Shown here one piece after another: positions 7,940-17,087 of a stretch of 42,501 bases of DNA. The DNA comes from Desulfobacter curvatus DSM 3379 (GTDB lineage: Bacteria; Desulfobacterota; Desulfobacteria; Desulfobacterales; Desulfobacteraceae). The notes below the pieces were generated by a model that was given only the letters and a program-made list of their open reading frames with translations, was not told the DNA's origin and searched no databases. How positions within the stretch are numbered: position 1 is the stretch's first letter; each line of letters starts with the position of its first letter. Position numbers and translations under genes: made by a program. Location: positions 1-42,501 of the forward strand of contig NZ_KB893076.1 in NCBI RefSeq assembly GCF_000373985.1, written 5' to 3'.

Positions 7940-8568
7940 TAAAAACCGCCAAAGGGATGCTGGTGGAATATGCACTGAGCCTGCCGCCGCTGGCCCTGGA
8001 ATTTGAATTTAATCCGGAATCCATGACCCGCAGCCGTACAGTCAATTTTGACGGCAGTGCCCTACCGGTCATTGACTTTCTCACCCCGGCTGAAGGCAAC
8101 CGGATCGGCCAGGCCGCATCCGCTGCCGCGGAGACCATCAGTTTTGATATCCTGCTGGATGCCACGGACAAACTCAGTGACCCCAATCATATCATGCACG
8201 AGGTTGCAAAAGTATCCGGGGTAGAGCCGGAGATCGCAACCTTAAGAAGCATGCTTGAACCCAAAACCAGTGGTCCGGGTCCCTTCCAGATAATGTCTTC
8301 TTTGACCGGAAGCGGCACCCGGGCCCATGAGCGGGACGAACATCTGTCGGTGCTGTTGTTTGTGTGGGGAACCCATATCCTGCCGGTTTTCATGACCAGC
8401 CTGAACATTGAGGAACAGGCCCATCTGCCCTCCTTAAGACCATACCGGGCCAAGGCCGGCATCAGCCTTCAGGTTCTGGAAAGCAGCAATCCCTTTTACC
8501 AGGTAGAGCAGGTACAGCGCATGATAATGGCCGCAGCCAACCTGCTCAATGTGCCCCTGCCCATATGA
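7936..8568 (+). CDS. Afp7-like baseplate adaptor (CIS_tube family)
   Basis: 210 residues. The N-terminal pattern LEFEFNPESMTRSRTVNFDG is typical of the contractile injection system tube/adaptor family (Afp7/Pvc7 N-terminal domain). The LLFVWGTHILPVFMTSLNIEEQ segment and the final PFYQVEQVQRM complete the domain. In Afp and PVC the protein joins the tube to the hub, and a LysM domain sits at its C-terminus. Here that LysM part is missing and appears as the next separate gene. The protein overlaps its upstream neighbour by 4 bp. Confidence 0.85.
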   Translation: MIKTAKGMLVEYALSLPPLALEFEFNPESMTRSRTVNFDGSALPVIDFLTPAEGNRIGQAASAAAETISFDILLDATDKLSDPNHIMHEVAKVSGVEPEIATLRSMLEPKTSGPGPFQIMSSLTGSGTRAHERDEHLSVLLFVWGTHILPVFMTSLNIEEQAHLPSLRPYRAKAGISLQVLESSNPFYQVEQVQRMIMAAANLLNVPLPI

Positions 8569-8577
8569 AAGGAGACT

Positions 8578-8898
8578 ATGAAAAGAAAGGATTCCAGATA
8601 CGAAAGCTCCCGCAGCTTCAGCGATGAAAAAGGGTTTAACGGATACCGGGAACGCAAAGTGACCACGCCGTCAGGGATAGTCGAGCATACCCTGCTGCAT
8701 ACGGACCGCCTGGATCTTATGGCAGCCGACTATTACAAACAGGACCGGCGCTGGTGGCGGATACTGGATGCGAACCCTGATTTTTTATACGGGTTTGACA
8801 TGCCCGGGCCGGGAATTTCGAACGGGGATTCGGATGAAAATTTAAGTATCCACGGGGACTGCATTGCCGTTCCTGCGGCAAGGGAGAGTGAGCGATGA
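8578..8898 (+). CDS. LysM/gp53-like baseplate protein
   Basis: 106 residues. The core HTLLHTDRLDLMAADYYKQD followed by RRWWRILDANPDF has the spacing of phage tail protein X and T4 gp53-type LysM domains (HxxxxxDRLDxLA, WWxIxDANP). The end IHGDCIAVPAA fits the final strand. In phage baseplates this domain clamps the hub to the wedges. A GGAG ribosome binding site precedes the ATG at 8578. The 3' end overlaps the hub gene by 4 bp. It likely corresponds to the C-terminal half of Afp7, encoded separately. Confidence 0.8.
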   Translation: MKRKDSRYESSRSFSDEKGFNGYRERKVTTPSGIVEHTLLHTDRLDLMAADYYKQDRRWWRILDANPDFLYGFDMPGPGISNGDSDENLSIHGDCIAVPAARESER

Positions 8899-10031
8899 GC
8901 TTGGCAAGCCTGCTTGGATCTAATCTGCGTCACCCGGGTGAATGTATTGTCAAGATCGGAGGCACCGAATTTTCAGCGTTTTACCCGAACCTGGAAACCA
9001 CGGTGGTACGGCTGAACCGCAAGGGCAGTGCCGAGGCCACGTTGACCTTTAAGGTATTGCGGGACGGGGCGGACTGGCCCATGGACAATAACGCCCAGGT
9101 TCGGACCTGGGCTCAGATTGAAATTATCGTGGTTTTCGGTGACAGTGAAACCCCCTTTTTCAGCGGCTATATCAAGGAGATCGGCACGGACACCGGCCGG
9201 TCAGGAACCACCGGAACCATCACCCTGACCTGCCAGGATATTTATGCAGCCATGGACCGGAACTGTCGGCGGGTGACCTGGGATGAAGGACGGGATGGAC
9301 TGGACATTATCCGTGAGGTCATCCGGCCTTACGGCCTGACCCTGGTGACGGATCTGAGTTCCCTGCCCTTGGCAAACACCCATCAGAATGTCACGGATTA
9401 CCGGTTTATCCGTGGCTTGGCCACGCACAACCAGTATGAATGGTACCTGCGGGATCAGCAGGCAGGTTTGCGGGAACTTCACTTCGGCAATCCCCAGACC
9501 TCGGCCCAGGCCTCTACGCCCAAGCTCATGGTCCGGGCAGGCCGCCAGACCAACTGCCTGAGCTTTAACGTGGGATATGACGGGTATCAGCCGGACCGGG
9601 TCCGGTTTTCCACGGCGCCTTTGTCCGGGACGGAGATTAACATGGAAACCACCCAACCGGATATGGAGCTGTTCGGCACCCGGTCTGCCGACTCTTCCGA
9701 AAGCGGGCTGGAAACGTTTGAGTGGTGTCTGCCACCGGAAGACCTGACTTCGGAAACCCAAGCCGCCCAGAGAGGACAGGCCCAGGCCAATGATACCTCC
9801 TTCAAGCTCAAGGCCACCGGCAAGCTTGACGGCACGGCCTATGGAGCGCTTCTTCTGCCGGGCTCTATGGTGGAAGTCGGGGGAACCGGACAGAACGACG
9901 GAAAATGGTATGTGGATCAGACCACGCACACCTTTGATCCCACGGGATATTTTGTTGACTTTACCTTGATACGCAATGCATCTGCCGGTGATGAAACCAG
10001 CGATGATCACATTTTAGCGGGAATATTATAA
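8895..10031 (+). CDS. Baseplate hub protein, gp27/GPD-like (Afp8 N-terminal part)
   Basis: 378 residues resembling the gp27-like part of VgrG, phage late control protein D and Afp8. Features include a beta-rich N-terminus with CIVKIGGTEFSAFYP, a SGYIKEIGTDTG strand, the DGLDIIREVIRPYGL helix and a C-terminal GTYG-type barrel (KLDGTAYGALLLPG, VEVGGTGQNDGKWYVD). The protein would form the trimeric hub that joins the tube to the spike. It ends where the spike gene starts (one-base TAATG overlap). In Afp8 and VgrG, hub and spike are one chain; here they are two, as in T4 and P2. Confidence 0.88.
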   Translation: MSLASLLGSNLRHPGECIVKIGGTEFSAFYPNLETTVVRLNRKGSAEATLTFKVLRDGADWPMDNNAQVRTWAQIEIIVVFGDSETPFFSGYIKEIGTDTGRSGTTGTITLTCQDIYAAMDRNCRRVTWDEGRDGLDIIREVIRPYGLTLVTDLSSLPLANTHQNVTDYRFIRGLATHNQYEWYLRDQQAGLRELHFGNPQTSAQASTPKLMVRAGRQTNCLSFNVGYDGYQPDRVRFSTAPLSGTEINMETTQPDMELFGTRSADSSESGLETFEWCLPPEDLTSETQAAQRGQAQANDTSFKLKATGKLDGTAYGALLLPGSMVEVGGTGQNDGKWYVDQTTHTFDPTGYFVDFTLIRNASAGDETSDDHILAGIL

Positions 10032-10855
10032 TGGAACCAGCCCTTGAAAATATCGTCATCCGCTCCCAGGAAAGATATTATGGAAAGTACCGGGGCCTGG
10101 TGGTGGACAACCAGGATCCTGAAAACCGGGCCCGACTGACCCTGCAGGTGCCGGCCATCATGGGGTCTGACGCCGTGACCCACTGGGCCGAACCCTGTCT
10201 GCCTTTTGGCGGTCTGGCCGACCAGGGCCTGTTCATGGTGCCGGAAATCGGTGCACAGGTCTGGGTGGAGTTTGAGGCCGGAAACCTGAATCACCCCATC
10301 TGGACCGGGACCACCTGGCAGCAGAGCGGGGATGCCCCCGCGGAAGCTGCGGACCGGTCTCCCAATATGCGCCAGCTCAAAACCCCTTCCGGTCAGATCC
10401 TCTCCTTTGACGACACCGAAGGAGAAGAAGAAATCCGGCTCTACCACCCTGCGGATGCCGAACTTAAGATTGATCCCGAAGGCGTGGTACAGGTGACCGA
10501 TGCTGCGGGTTCCACCGTGACCTTGAACGCCTCGGGTTCTTCCATAGAAATCACGGACAGCAGCGGAAACAGCATTGTTATGGAAACATCAGGGATCACG
10601 GTCACGGACTGCAACGGCAATGAGATCGCACTGCAGGGTGGCGGGGTCAACATTACCAGCACAGGTACCATCAGCATTGAAGGCAGCATGGTGAACGTGG
10701 GCGGAACAGGGGGGGAACCCCTGATAAAAGGACAAAGCTTTTTAAGTTTGTTTGCCACCCACATGCATACCTGTACGGCGCCGGGCTCGCCCACGTCTCC
10801 TCCCATTCCCCAGGGTGAGTTCAGCACCCTGAGCATGACAAGCATGGTGAAATAA
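10031..10855 (+). CDS. Central spike, gp5/gpV-like with HxH tip
   Basis: 274 residues. An N-terminal OB-fold with YYGKYRGLVVDNQDPENRAR, HWAEPCLPFGG and VPEIGAQVWVEFEAGN matches the baseplate assembly protein V and gp5 family. Residues ~140-220 are short repeats (VTDAAGSTVTL, IEITDSSGNSI, ITVTDCNGNEI, VNITSTGTISI) that would form a trimeric beta-helix needle. Near the C-terminus an HMHTCTAPG segment carries an HxH motif; in P2 gpV and phi92 spikes HxH binds an iron ion at the tip. This suggests a self-capped spike without need for a PAAR protein, and no PAAR gene is seen here. There is no lysozyme domain. Confidence 0.9.
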   Translation: MEPALENIVIRSQERYYGKYRGLVVDNQDPENRARLTLQVPAIMGSDAVTHWAEPCLPFGGLADQGLFMVPEIGAQVWVEFEAGNLNHPIWTGTTWQQSGDAPAEAADRSPNMRQLKTPSGQILSFDDTEGEEEIRLYHPADAELKIDPEGVVQVTDAAGSTVTLNASGSSIEITDSSGNSIVMETSGITVTDCNGNEIALQGGGVNITSTGTISIEGSMVNVGGTGGEPLIKGQSFLSLFATHMHTCTAPGSPTSPPIPQGEFSTLSMTSMVK

Positions 10856-10856
10856 A

Positions 10857-11258
10857 ATGGCAAAAGTAACCCGAACACAGATTAATAATAAAGATTATAC
10901 GAGTTTTCCTTTTCGTATCGGAGACCAGGGCTGTGCGGTGAGCAGCAGGTCTGCCCATGTGCGTGAACAGATTGAGCAGATTCTGTTTACCAACCCCAAA
11001 GAGCGGTGGTACCGGCCCGATTTTGGTATCGGTGCCATGGCCCTGGTTTTTGAGCCCAACCACCAAGCCATGTGGGAAGTGGTTAAAAAACGGCTGCTGG
11101 CCACATTGGCGGAAAGCTTAAAAGGAGAGGTCCTGGCAGAATCCCTGTCTGTTCAGGTGGAAGGAGAAAATGAAACCCTGAAGATTATCATTGGTTATCA
11201 GATGGCTGCCTTGCAGCATTCGGAAACCCTGGAATTTTTACTGAATGGAGGCACCTGA
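10857..11258 (+). CDS. gp25/GPW-like baseplate wedge protein (Afp9-like)
   Basis: 133 residues of the gp25 lysozyme-like (GPW/gp25) family, a non-enzymatic baseplate part that nucleates the sheath. The family pattern is visible: SFPFRIGDQGCAVSSRSAHVREQI, then FTNPKERWYRPDFGIG, and a C-terminal beta hairpin ending in LEFLLNGG. The length is typical. It starts 1 bp after the spike gene and its TGA overlaps the next ATG, so it is embedded in the baseplate operon. Confidence 0.93.
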   Translation: MAKVTRTQINNKDYTSFPFRIGDQGCAVSSRSAHVREQIEQILFTNPKERWYRPDFGIGAMALVFEPNHQAMWEVVKKRLLATLAESLKGEVLAESLSVQVEGENETLKIIIGYQMAALQHSETLEFLLNGGT

Positions 11259-12466
11259 TGGCAGATGAACCCAAGGTTACCTTGACGTACACCCAGGGCT
11301 GCGGCGACTGCGGACAGCGGCGGGCGGAACTGCCGCCCCCCCTGCCTGAAATCGGTGATGATTTCGATTGGGATGTCCGGGACTATGACGGATACCGTCT
11401 GTTCATGCTGGAAGAACTGGCCGCCCGCTTTCCGGAGAGACGGTCCTGGACCCCTGCAGACATGGAAGTGGTGCTGGTGGAAACCCTTGCCGTGGTGCTG
11501 GATCAACTCTCGGACATGAACGATCGGGTCCAGGCCGAATCCTTTCTGGAAACGGCCCGAAGACCCGACACGGTGCGCCGGCTGCTTAAGATGATTGGAT
11601 ATGACCCGATCCTGTACACGGATGAGAAGCTGCTGGACCGGGTCAGTCAGCTTACCGACGGAGACAACAACCGGCTGGAAAGATTGTGGCGGTATTACCC
11701 CCACCTTATGGAACAGGCCAAAAAGGAAGGTCCCCGGTCCATCCATCAGCAGCACCGTATGGTCACTCTTCAAGACTATCGAAACCAGCTGTCCGGCCAC
11801 CCCCTGGTGCTGGATGTGGACGCTTTCAGCCGGTGGACCGGTTCCTGGGACACCCATTATGTGGTTGTACGCCTGATTGAAAATCTTCTTTTGGATGAGG
11901 AACTGACAGAGGAAAAAATTGCGCCTGACGGCCATGATGTCCAGGAAGCTTTTAACCTTTTTAATGAGCAGTTGGCGTCCTATTACCGGCAGCAGAATAT
12001 TTCCGATGTCCCGGATGTCCGGGGAAGAACCTCCAGAAGCCTTTTGCAGGATATCATCCAGCAGCAGCGGATGATCGGCCAGGAGGTGCTGCTGGAAGAC
12101 GCTGTGTTGGCCGGTATTGTGCTCAAGCTCTCCATTCGTATCCAGGGAGATTTTTACCGTTCCGAAATCAGTGACATGATCCGTGAAGTGCTCATTGACC
12201 CGGTTGACGGTTTTTTTGCCCCCGGGAATTTAAGCTTTGGCGAAGATGTCGTGGCCTCAGATATCATTGAAGTGCTCACAGTCCAGGAGGGCATTGAATC
12301 GGTCTGCATCAACAGAATGAAGCGGATCGGTGCCATCTATGCCGACCAGTCCGGAAGCGGCCGGATTGTTTTGGAAGGCCATGAAGTGGCCGTTTTAGAA
12401 GATGATGCCCAAATGCCGGAACGGGGCCTGCTCAACATTATCCTGCATGGAGGAAAACCCGGATGA
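11258..12466 (+). CDS. Baseplate wedge protein, gp6/baseplate-J-like (first)
   Basis: 402 residues. The segment DGYRLFMLEELAARFPERRSW, then DMEVVLVETLAVVLDQLSDMNDRVQ and FLETARRPDTVRRLLKMIGYDP, is the N-terminal helical signature shared by Afp11/Afp12 and T4 gp6-type wedge proteins. The middle and end contain a baseplate-J-like portion (LKLSIRIQGDFYRSEISDMIREVLIDPV, SFGEDVVASDIIEVLTVQEGIESV). An N-terminal Cys15-Gly-Asp-Cys18 pair is unusual. It overlaps the neighbours on both sides by 1 and 4 bp. It probably pairs with the next, larger protein to form wedge heterodimers, as gp6 does in T4. Confidence 0.85.
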   Translation: MADEPKVTLTYTQGCGDCGQRRAELPPPLPEIGDDFDWDVRDYDGYRLFMLEELAARFPERRSWTPADMEVVLVETLAVVLDQLSDMNDRVQAESFLETARRPDTVRRLLKMIGYDPILYTDEKLLDRVSQLTDGDNNRLERLWRYYPHLMEQAKKEGPRSIHQQHRMVTLQDYRNQLSGHPLVLDVDAFSRWTGSWDTHYVVVRLIENLLLDEELTEEKIAPDGHDVQEAFNLFNEQLASYYRQQNISDVPDVRGRTSRSLLQDIIQQQRMIGQEVLLEDAVLAGIVLKLSIRIQGDFYRSEISDMIREVLIDPVDGFFAPGNLSFGEDVVASDIIEVLTVQEGIESVCINRMKRIGAIYADQSGSGRIVLEGHEVAVLEDDAQMPERGLLNIILHGGKPG

Positions 12467-15306
12467 CGCTGAATGAAAAAAATGATTTGACCCGCTGGAA
12501 CCGGGCGGGCTTGAGCCGGTTCCGGTATGTGGACGGCAATGCCGTTACCTTTCTGGAGACGCTCCGGCTGCAGTTGGCTGAAGAGTTCGACCAGTCGGGT
12601 AGACCCCAGTGGCCGGAACTGATCGAACGTTTTCCCGAAAGGGCTGGCGAAACCCGGCTGCAGACCCGGAAACGGTTAAAAAAACAGTACTATGACGACC
12701 GGCGCGATTATGCCTGGGAAATCCTGAGAAGCTTTGCCCGAAGTTCGCACATTCTGGGCGAGTATATCAATGCCTATGGCAATGAAGCCTATCTGTCCAC
12801 GGCAGTGGAGTGGGATAATGTGCGTAAACTGTTAGGCCTTCTGGATTACAGGCCTTCCCCGCCGGCTTCGGCTCAGACCTATATTGCCCTTTTTTACAAG
12901 GAAAACACTTCGGGCAAAGTCGACAAGGGTTTTGCCGTAAAGAACAAACCCGGTGAGGGTGAGCAGACCATTATTTTTGAAACCCGGGATACAGTTGTGG
13001 GAAACGACACCCTCAATCAGCTTCACCTGCTTCAATGGGATCAGAATCCGGAGTTTCTGGCGTACGACTCTGCCACCAGAAAAATATTGTTTTATCTGGA
13101 TGAAGCGGCCCAGGACATCAGTATTGGGGATAAAGGCATCTTGGCAGGAGAAAGTTCCGCCATGGGGGTTGAGGTCTCTTTTGTGGCCGGCAGGGGCTCG
13201 GAATATTATGTGGAATTGGTGCTCGAGCCTGGTAACAGCTGGACGCCGTTGACCCTGCATGAAGCCACCCTTTATCTCAAACCATCCTTCATCTCTTCGC
13301 CCTTGGCCAATGGTGAAAATAGCGTACTTCTCGAAAAACATGTGGCCGTGGCCAAAGACGAGATCCTATTCATTGATGGCGCTTATGGCTGGAAGGCCGT
13401 GCAAGTCAGTTCTAACCAGCTTGCACACATGGCCTTTGAACAGAATGTTAGCGCGTCGGATTCGGGAAAAAACATCCACCGGGCCAGGATCGTTAAACGG
13501 CAGAGGCACAACGGCCTTAAAGGCGGTGATCCTATCCATGTGCTTCCCGAAGAGATGTCCGACGGATTCAAATTTTTTGTGGACAGGTTGGCAGGCCTTC
13601 GATCCATCAGCACAACCCATTATAAAGTTGGCGACCCGGGTGAAAAGGTCAAAATATTCTATGTGGATACGGGGGGTACGGGTTATGCCGGCGATCTTTT
13701 GTATCCGGATGAATCCGCCATGGGCAGTATCCTTCAGGTTCAGCCGGAACCGGTTCGATTTTCCGGGAAACCTCCGAAAATTAAAACCGGGGACTGGGTC
13801 CTTATCCATCTGGATGACGACACCATAGAAGCCTGCCGGGTGGAAAAGATCTCCACGGATGAAGACTGGTTCAAGCTTGAACTGAATCCATCCTGTTTCG
13901 GGATAAGTTTGCTGGAAGGGGTATTTGAGCAAATCCTGAAACACAAAGACGGGGACCTCAACAGCGAACAGGCCTGGAGCAGTGAAAGCACCGATGCTGT
14001 GACGATCCTGGAGCTGGATAACGCGAATGTTTCCGAGCATCTGGTGCTGGGGAAAAAAATGATCTGCGCATCTGATAGCCAGGCTTTTGTAGTTGATCTT
14101 AAAGAGGTGTCCGTCACCGGGTCGTTACAGATCAGTGTATCGCCGCCATTTCATTACGATCCCCTGGCAGCAGGATTTACCCGAAACAATACAAAAGTTT
14201 TCGGCAACGTGGCAAAGGCCGGCCACGGGGAAACCCAACCCCAAAAGATCATTGGCAGCGGGGATGCCTCAAAACCCAACCAGATCTTTGCTTTGCCCTC
14301 GGATCAAATTGCCTGGGTGGCGGATGCCGGGTTCAGCACCGGTGTGCGGGCGGACATTGATCTGACCGTCGGACAACGGCAGTGGCAGCAGGTGGAAGAC
14401 CTCTCCCTCTCATCTGCCGAAGACCACCATTTTCAGGTAAAGGTGGATGAAGACAGCAGGCTCTCTGTCTGTTTCGGTGACGGCCGACAGGGACGCAGAC
14501 TGCCCACCGGTATCGACAACGTCAGGGTGCGCTACAGAGACGGGTATGGAGAATCCGGAAATCTTGAAGCCGGTTCCCTTGTGAAAATCCTTAAACCCCA
14601 TTCCCTGATTGACAATTTTGCGGCTCCCCTGGCAAGCAGCGGAGGGGCGGAAAAAGAAGCCGGTGAATCCATGCGGGAAAACGGACCTGCCACAGTATTG
14701 GCCATGAAACGGGCCGTGTCCCTGGATGATTTTACGCATCTGGCTGCCCATCACAGCATGGTCTGGCAGGCCCAGGCCTTTGAGAAAATGCCGGACAGAC
14801 CCGGCAGATCCTTGATTGAAGTGGTCGTTGTGGCGGCCGGTGGTGAACCCTTTGCACCGGGGTCAGACACGGCGCTTCTGATTCAAAATTACCTATCCTC
14901 ACACTGCATCCCCGGCACACCGGTTTCCGTGGTGTCCTACAGTCCTTTATTCATGAAACTGGAAGTCACCCTCATGGTGGATGAGACGGCTTGGGATAAA
15001 AATCAGGTGGGAAAAAACGCGGCTGAATATCTAAAAGACAATCTAAATATCCGCCAAAGGCGTTTAGGACAACCGTTGTTTAGAAGTGAAGTGATTGCAC
15101 TTCTGGAACAGGTGGAAGGGGTTGAAAACAGCCATTGCACCATTCTGTCCGATCCGTTCGACACGATGGATGCAGGTTTAACTCCGCGGCTTCACAGGGA
15201 TGAACAAGGGTTGATCCGCAAGGTTGCGGTTCAGCCGTTTCAGCTGCTCTGCCTGGATATTGACCAGGTTCCGATGCAGATCATCAGCCGGGATTACGAA
15301 ATTTAG
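12463..15306 (+). CDS. Large baseplate wedge protein, TIGR02243/baseplate-J-like (Afp11/12-like)
   Basis: 947 residues. The N-terminal ~150 residues repeat the helical wedge signature (ILGEYINAYGNEAYLSTAVEWDNV, then LLGLLDYRP). The C-terminal third has the TIGR02243/baseplate-J elements: SVCFGDGRQGRRLPTG, VRVRYRDGYGESGN, SLDDFTHLAAHHSMV and a final IRQRRLGQPLFRSEV segment. The centre (~200-620) is beta-rich and probably forms the outer wedge arms. No frame break is seen over 2.8 kb. It overlaps the previous gene by 4 bp, and the next starts 9 bp later after an AGGGAGAA binding site. Confidence 0.9.
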   Translation: MTLNEKNDLTRWNRAGLSRFRYVDGNAVTFLETLRLQLAEEFDQSGRPQWPELIERFPERAGETRLQTRKRLKKQYYDDRRDYAWEILRSFARSSHILGEYINAYGNEAYLSTAVEWDNVRKLLGLLDYRPSPPASAQTYIALFYKENTSGKVDKGFAVKNKPGEGEQTIIFETRDTVVGNDTLNQLHLLQWDQNPEFLAYDSATRKILFYLDEAAQDISIGDKGILAGESSAMGVEVSFVAGRGSEYYVELVLEPGNSWTPLTLHEATLYLKPSFISSPLANGENSVLLEKHVAVAKDEILFIDGAYGWKAVQVSSNQLAHMAFEQNVSASDSGKNIHRARIVKRQRHNGLKGGDPIHVLPEEMSDGFKFFVDRLAGLRSISTTHYKVGDPGEKVKIFYVDTGGTGYAGDLLYPDESAMGSILQVQPEPVRFSGKPPKIKTGDWVLIHLDDDTIEACRVEKISTDEDWFKLELNPSCFGISLLEGVFEQILKHKDGDLNSEQAWSSESTDAVTILELDNANVSEHLVLGKKMICASDSQAFVVDLKEVSVTGSLQISVSPPFHYDPLAAGFTRNNTKVFGNVAKAGHGETQPQKIIGSGDASKPNQIFALPSDQIAWVADAGFSTGVRADIDLTVGQRQWQQVEDLSLSSAEDHHFQVKVDEDSRLSVCFGDGRQGRRLPTGIDNVRVRYRDGYGESGNLEAGSLVKILKPHSLIDNFAAPLASSGGAEKEAGESMRENGPATVLAMKRAVSLDDFTHLAAHHSMVWQAQAFEKMPDRPGRSLIEVVVVAAGGEPFAPGSDTALLIQNYLSSHCIPGTPVSVVSYSPLFMKLEVTLMVDETAWDKNQVGKNAAEYLKDNLNIRQRRLGQPLFRSEVIALLEQVEGVENSHCTILSDPFDTMDAGLTPRLHRDEQGLIRKVAVQPFQLLCLDIDQVPMQIISRDYEI

Positions 15307-15315
15307 GGAGAAAAG

Positions 15316-17001
15316 ATGGGCATAAGCTACAATCCAATACCCAAACGGGATCATAAAAAAATTCTTTATCATATTCTGCCCACAATTTACCGGCAGCGGG
15401 ATACGAGCAAAGATTTAGAAAAATTTCTCAATGGCGCCGGGGTGCTGCTTGATCAGTTCCATAAAACACTCTTGCAGCGGTATGCCGACATCTTCCCAGA
15501 CGACGATGACTCTTTTGAGTTGGTGTCCCAGAAGTGGCTTCTGCCTTATATTGCCGACCTGCTGGATGTTCACATGGTCTCTCCCCTTGAGCAGGGACAG
15601 AGAGATGAAATTGCCAAAGCCATTTCCTGGCGCAAGGCAAAGGGCACGCTAAAGGTTGTGGAAGAAATTGCAGAATCCGTGGGCGGGTTGGAAACCGTGG
15701 TGCACGAGGGATGGAAACGGGTAGCGACCACCGCCCGTATCGGCATGCCGGTGCTGCCGGCGGCCGGTTACGGGTACACCGGGAACGCATCCTTTCAGGA
15801 TGATTTTAATTCGTTTCAGCAGACCCGGAAACCCGATCTTGCGCCTATGTGGGCGAGACATCCTGCCCTTGCCCCAGGGACGGTGGACTTGCGGTGCCGG
15901 GCCTCTGCCGTGGCCGCCGAGGAAGACAATCCGGCGGCCCGGATCAGCCGGGTTTCAGGGAAAACCTACCGTTGGCGCCAGAGCTGCCTGCACGGGGCCC
16001 CAAACTGCAATGAGGGACACAGCCTGCTTCCGGTGGACACCCGCCAGGCGGACTGGATACCCGGTTATTTTGACGACCCGTCCGTGCGGACCGTGGATTT
16101 CAGGAATCCCGGCTGGCGACGGGGCCATTTCCATCCCCGCCGGGTGCTGATCTTTACGGCGACGCACCCGGGATTTTTCCCGGACGTACCTGCGGAAAGA
16201 ACTTTTGACTGGGAAGAGGGTCTGGCTGAAAACGAGCAGTTTTTAAGCATTGCAACGGTGGAAAAGAACGGCAATACGACCGTGTTCAGGAATATGAGCC
16301 TTACCGGAAAACAGTTTGAACCTATTGTGATTAATGAACGGGTAATGCTTGGGCAGGTGCCTGACGGCACAGGACCGGTTGAGCCGGAAGAATGGCAGTT
16401 TGACGGCTTTATTTTCACCAACACCATTGAGGTGGATTCCGGGCGGCTGACATTGAATCAATGTGCGGTTAAAAATGCAGAAGTCCACAGCATAGACCTG
16501 GAACAGTCCGTGCTGACCGTTAATGACTGTCTGCTCAAAGGTGTGCAGGCGGCAAGGGGGCTTGCCTCCTTGCAGTACAGTACAATTTTGACCACCACCA
16601 TTGCCCAGAAATTAAACGCCAGTGACTGCATTTTCAACGGGCAGATCCGCAAACACCATGATCCTGCATCCCTGCCGGGAAAAGGCTGTGTTCGATACTC
16701 AAGTCTTATACCGGAGCAGGACCCGGGAGAGCTGACCGTTTACCGCTGTCCGTTTGTGTCTGCCGTATTTTTTACGACTGAATACAAAACTCCCGGCTGC
16801 GGCGTACTGCATCCGGCAACGCAGGAATCCATAAGGTCCGGTGCCCAGGACGGCGGGGAAATGGGTGCATGCCACCATCTTTATCTGGCCACCGGCGAGG
16901 ATGCCGTGATCACCAAACTGAAAAGCTATCTGCCGACGGGGATGACGGCTGTGGCAATTCCCGATGGTTCCCTGCATGACCTGCCGGGAGAAGTGGAATA
17001 A
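15316..17001 (+). CDS. P2-gpI-like tail protein (TIGR02242) with beta-helix-like C-terminus
   Basis: 561 residues. The first ~150 match tail protein I/TIGR02242: HILPTIYRQRDTSKDLEKFL, LLPYIADLLDVHMV, and AISWRKAKGTLKVVEEIAESVGG. This part sits between wedge and fibre in related particles. From ~350 onwards there are rung-like repeats (FTNTIEVDSGRLTLNQCAV, EQSVLTVNDCLLKG, QKLNASDCIFNGQI) with regularly placed Cys, suggesting a right-handed beta-helix that could bind a surface. It may therefore combine a baseplate anchor with a receptor-contacting domain. The 86 bp after the stop contain an unassigned coding-like frame (see findings). Confidence 0.85.
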   Translation: MGISYNPIPKRDHKKILYHILPTIYRQRDTSKDLEKFLNGAGVLLDQFHKTLLQRYADIFPDDDDSFELVSQKWLLPYIADLLDVHMVSPLEQGQRDEIAKAISWRKAKGTLKVVEEIAESVGGLETVVHEGWKRVATTARIGMPVLPAAGYGYTGNASFQDDFNSFQQTRKPDLAPMWARHPALAPGTVDLRCRASAVAAEEDNPAARISRVSGKTYRWRQSCLHGAPNCNEGHSLLPVDTRQADWIPGYFDDPSVRTVDFRNPGWRRGHFHPRRVLIFTATHPGFFPDVPAERTFDWEEGLAENEQFLSIATVEKNGNTTVFRNMSLTGKQFEPIVINERVMLGQVPDGTGPVEPEEWQFDGFIFTNTIEVDSGRLTLNQCAVKNAEVHSIDLEQSVLTVNDCLLKGVQAARGLASLQYSTILTTTIAQKLNASDCIFNGQIRKHHDPASLPGKGCVRYSSLIPEQDPGELTVYRCPFVSAVFFTTEYKTPGCGVLHPATQESIRSGAQDGGEMGACHHLYLATGEDAVITKLKSYLPTGMTAVAIPDGSLHDLPGEVE

Positions 17002-17087
17002 AAATAGAAGACGGAAGGTTTTTAAGGGAAGTGATTCAGCCTGAAAACATCCGCCTTGAACAGTTTATGAAAAAGGAAATCTAAGGA

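Noticed and set aside
9201..10010. 269-residue reverse frame inside the hub gene
   Set aside because: Shadow of a GC-rich coding region; the forward gene has family features and is overlapped correctly by neighbours.
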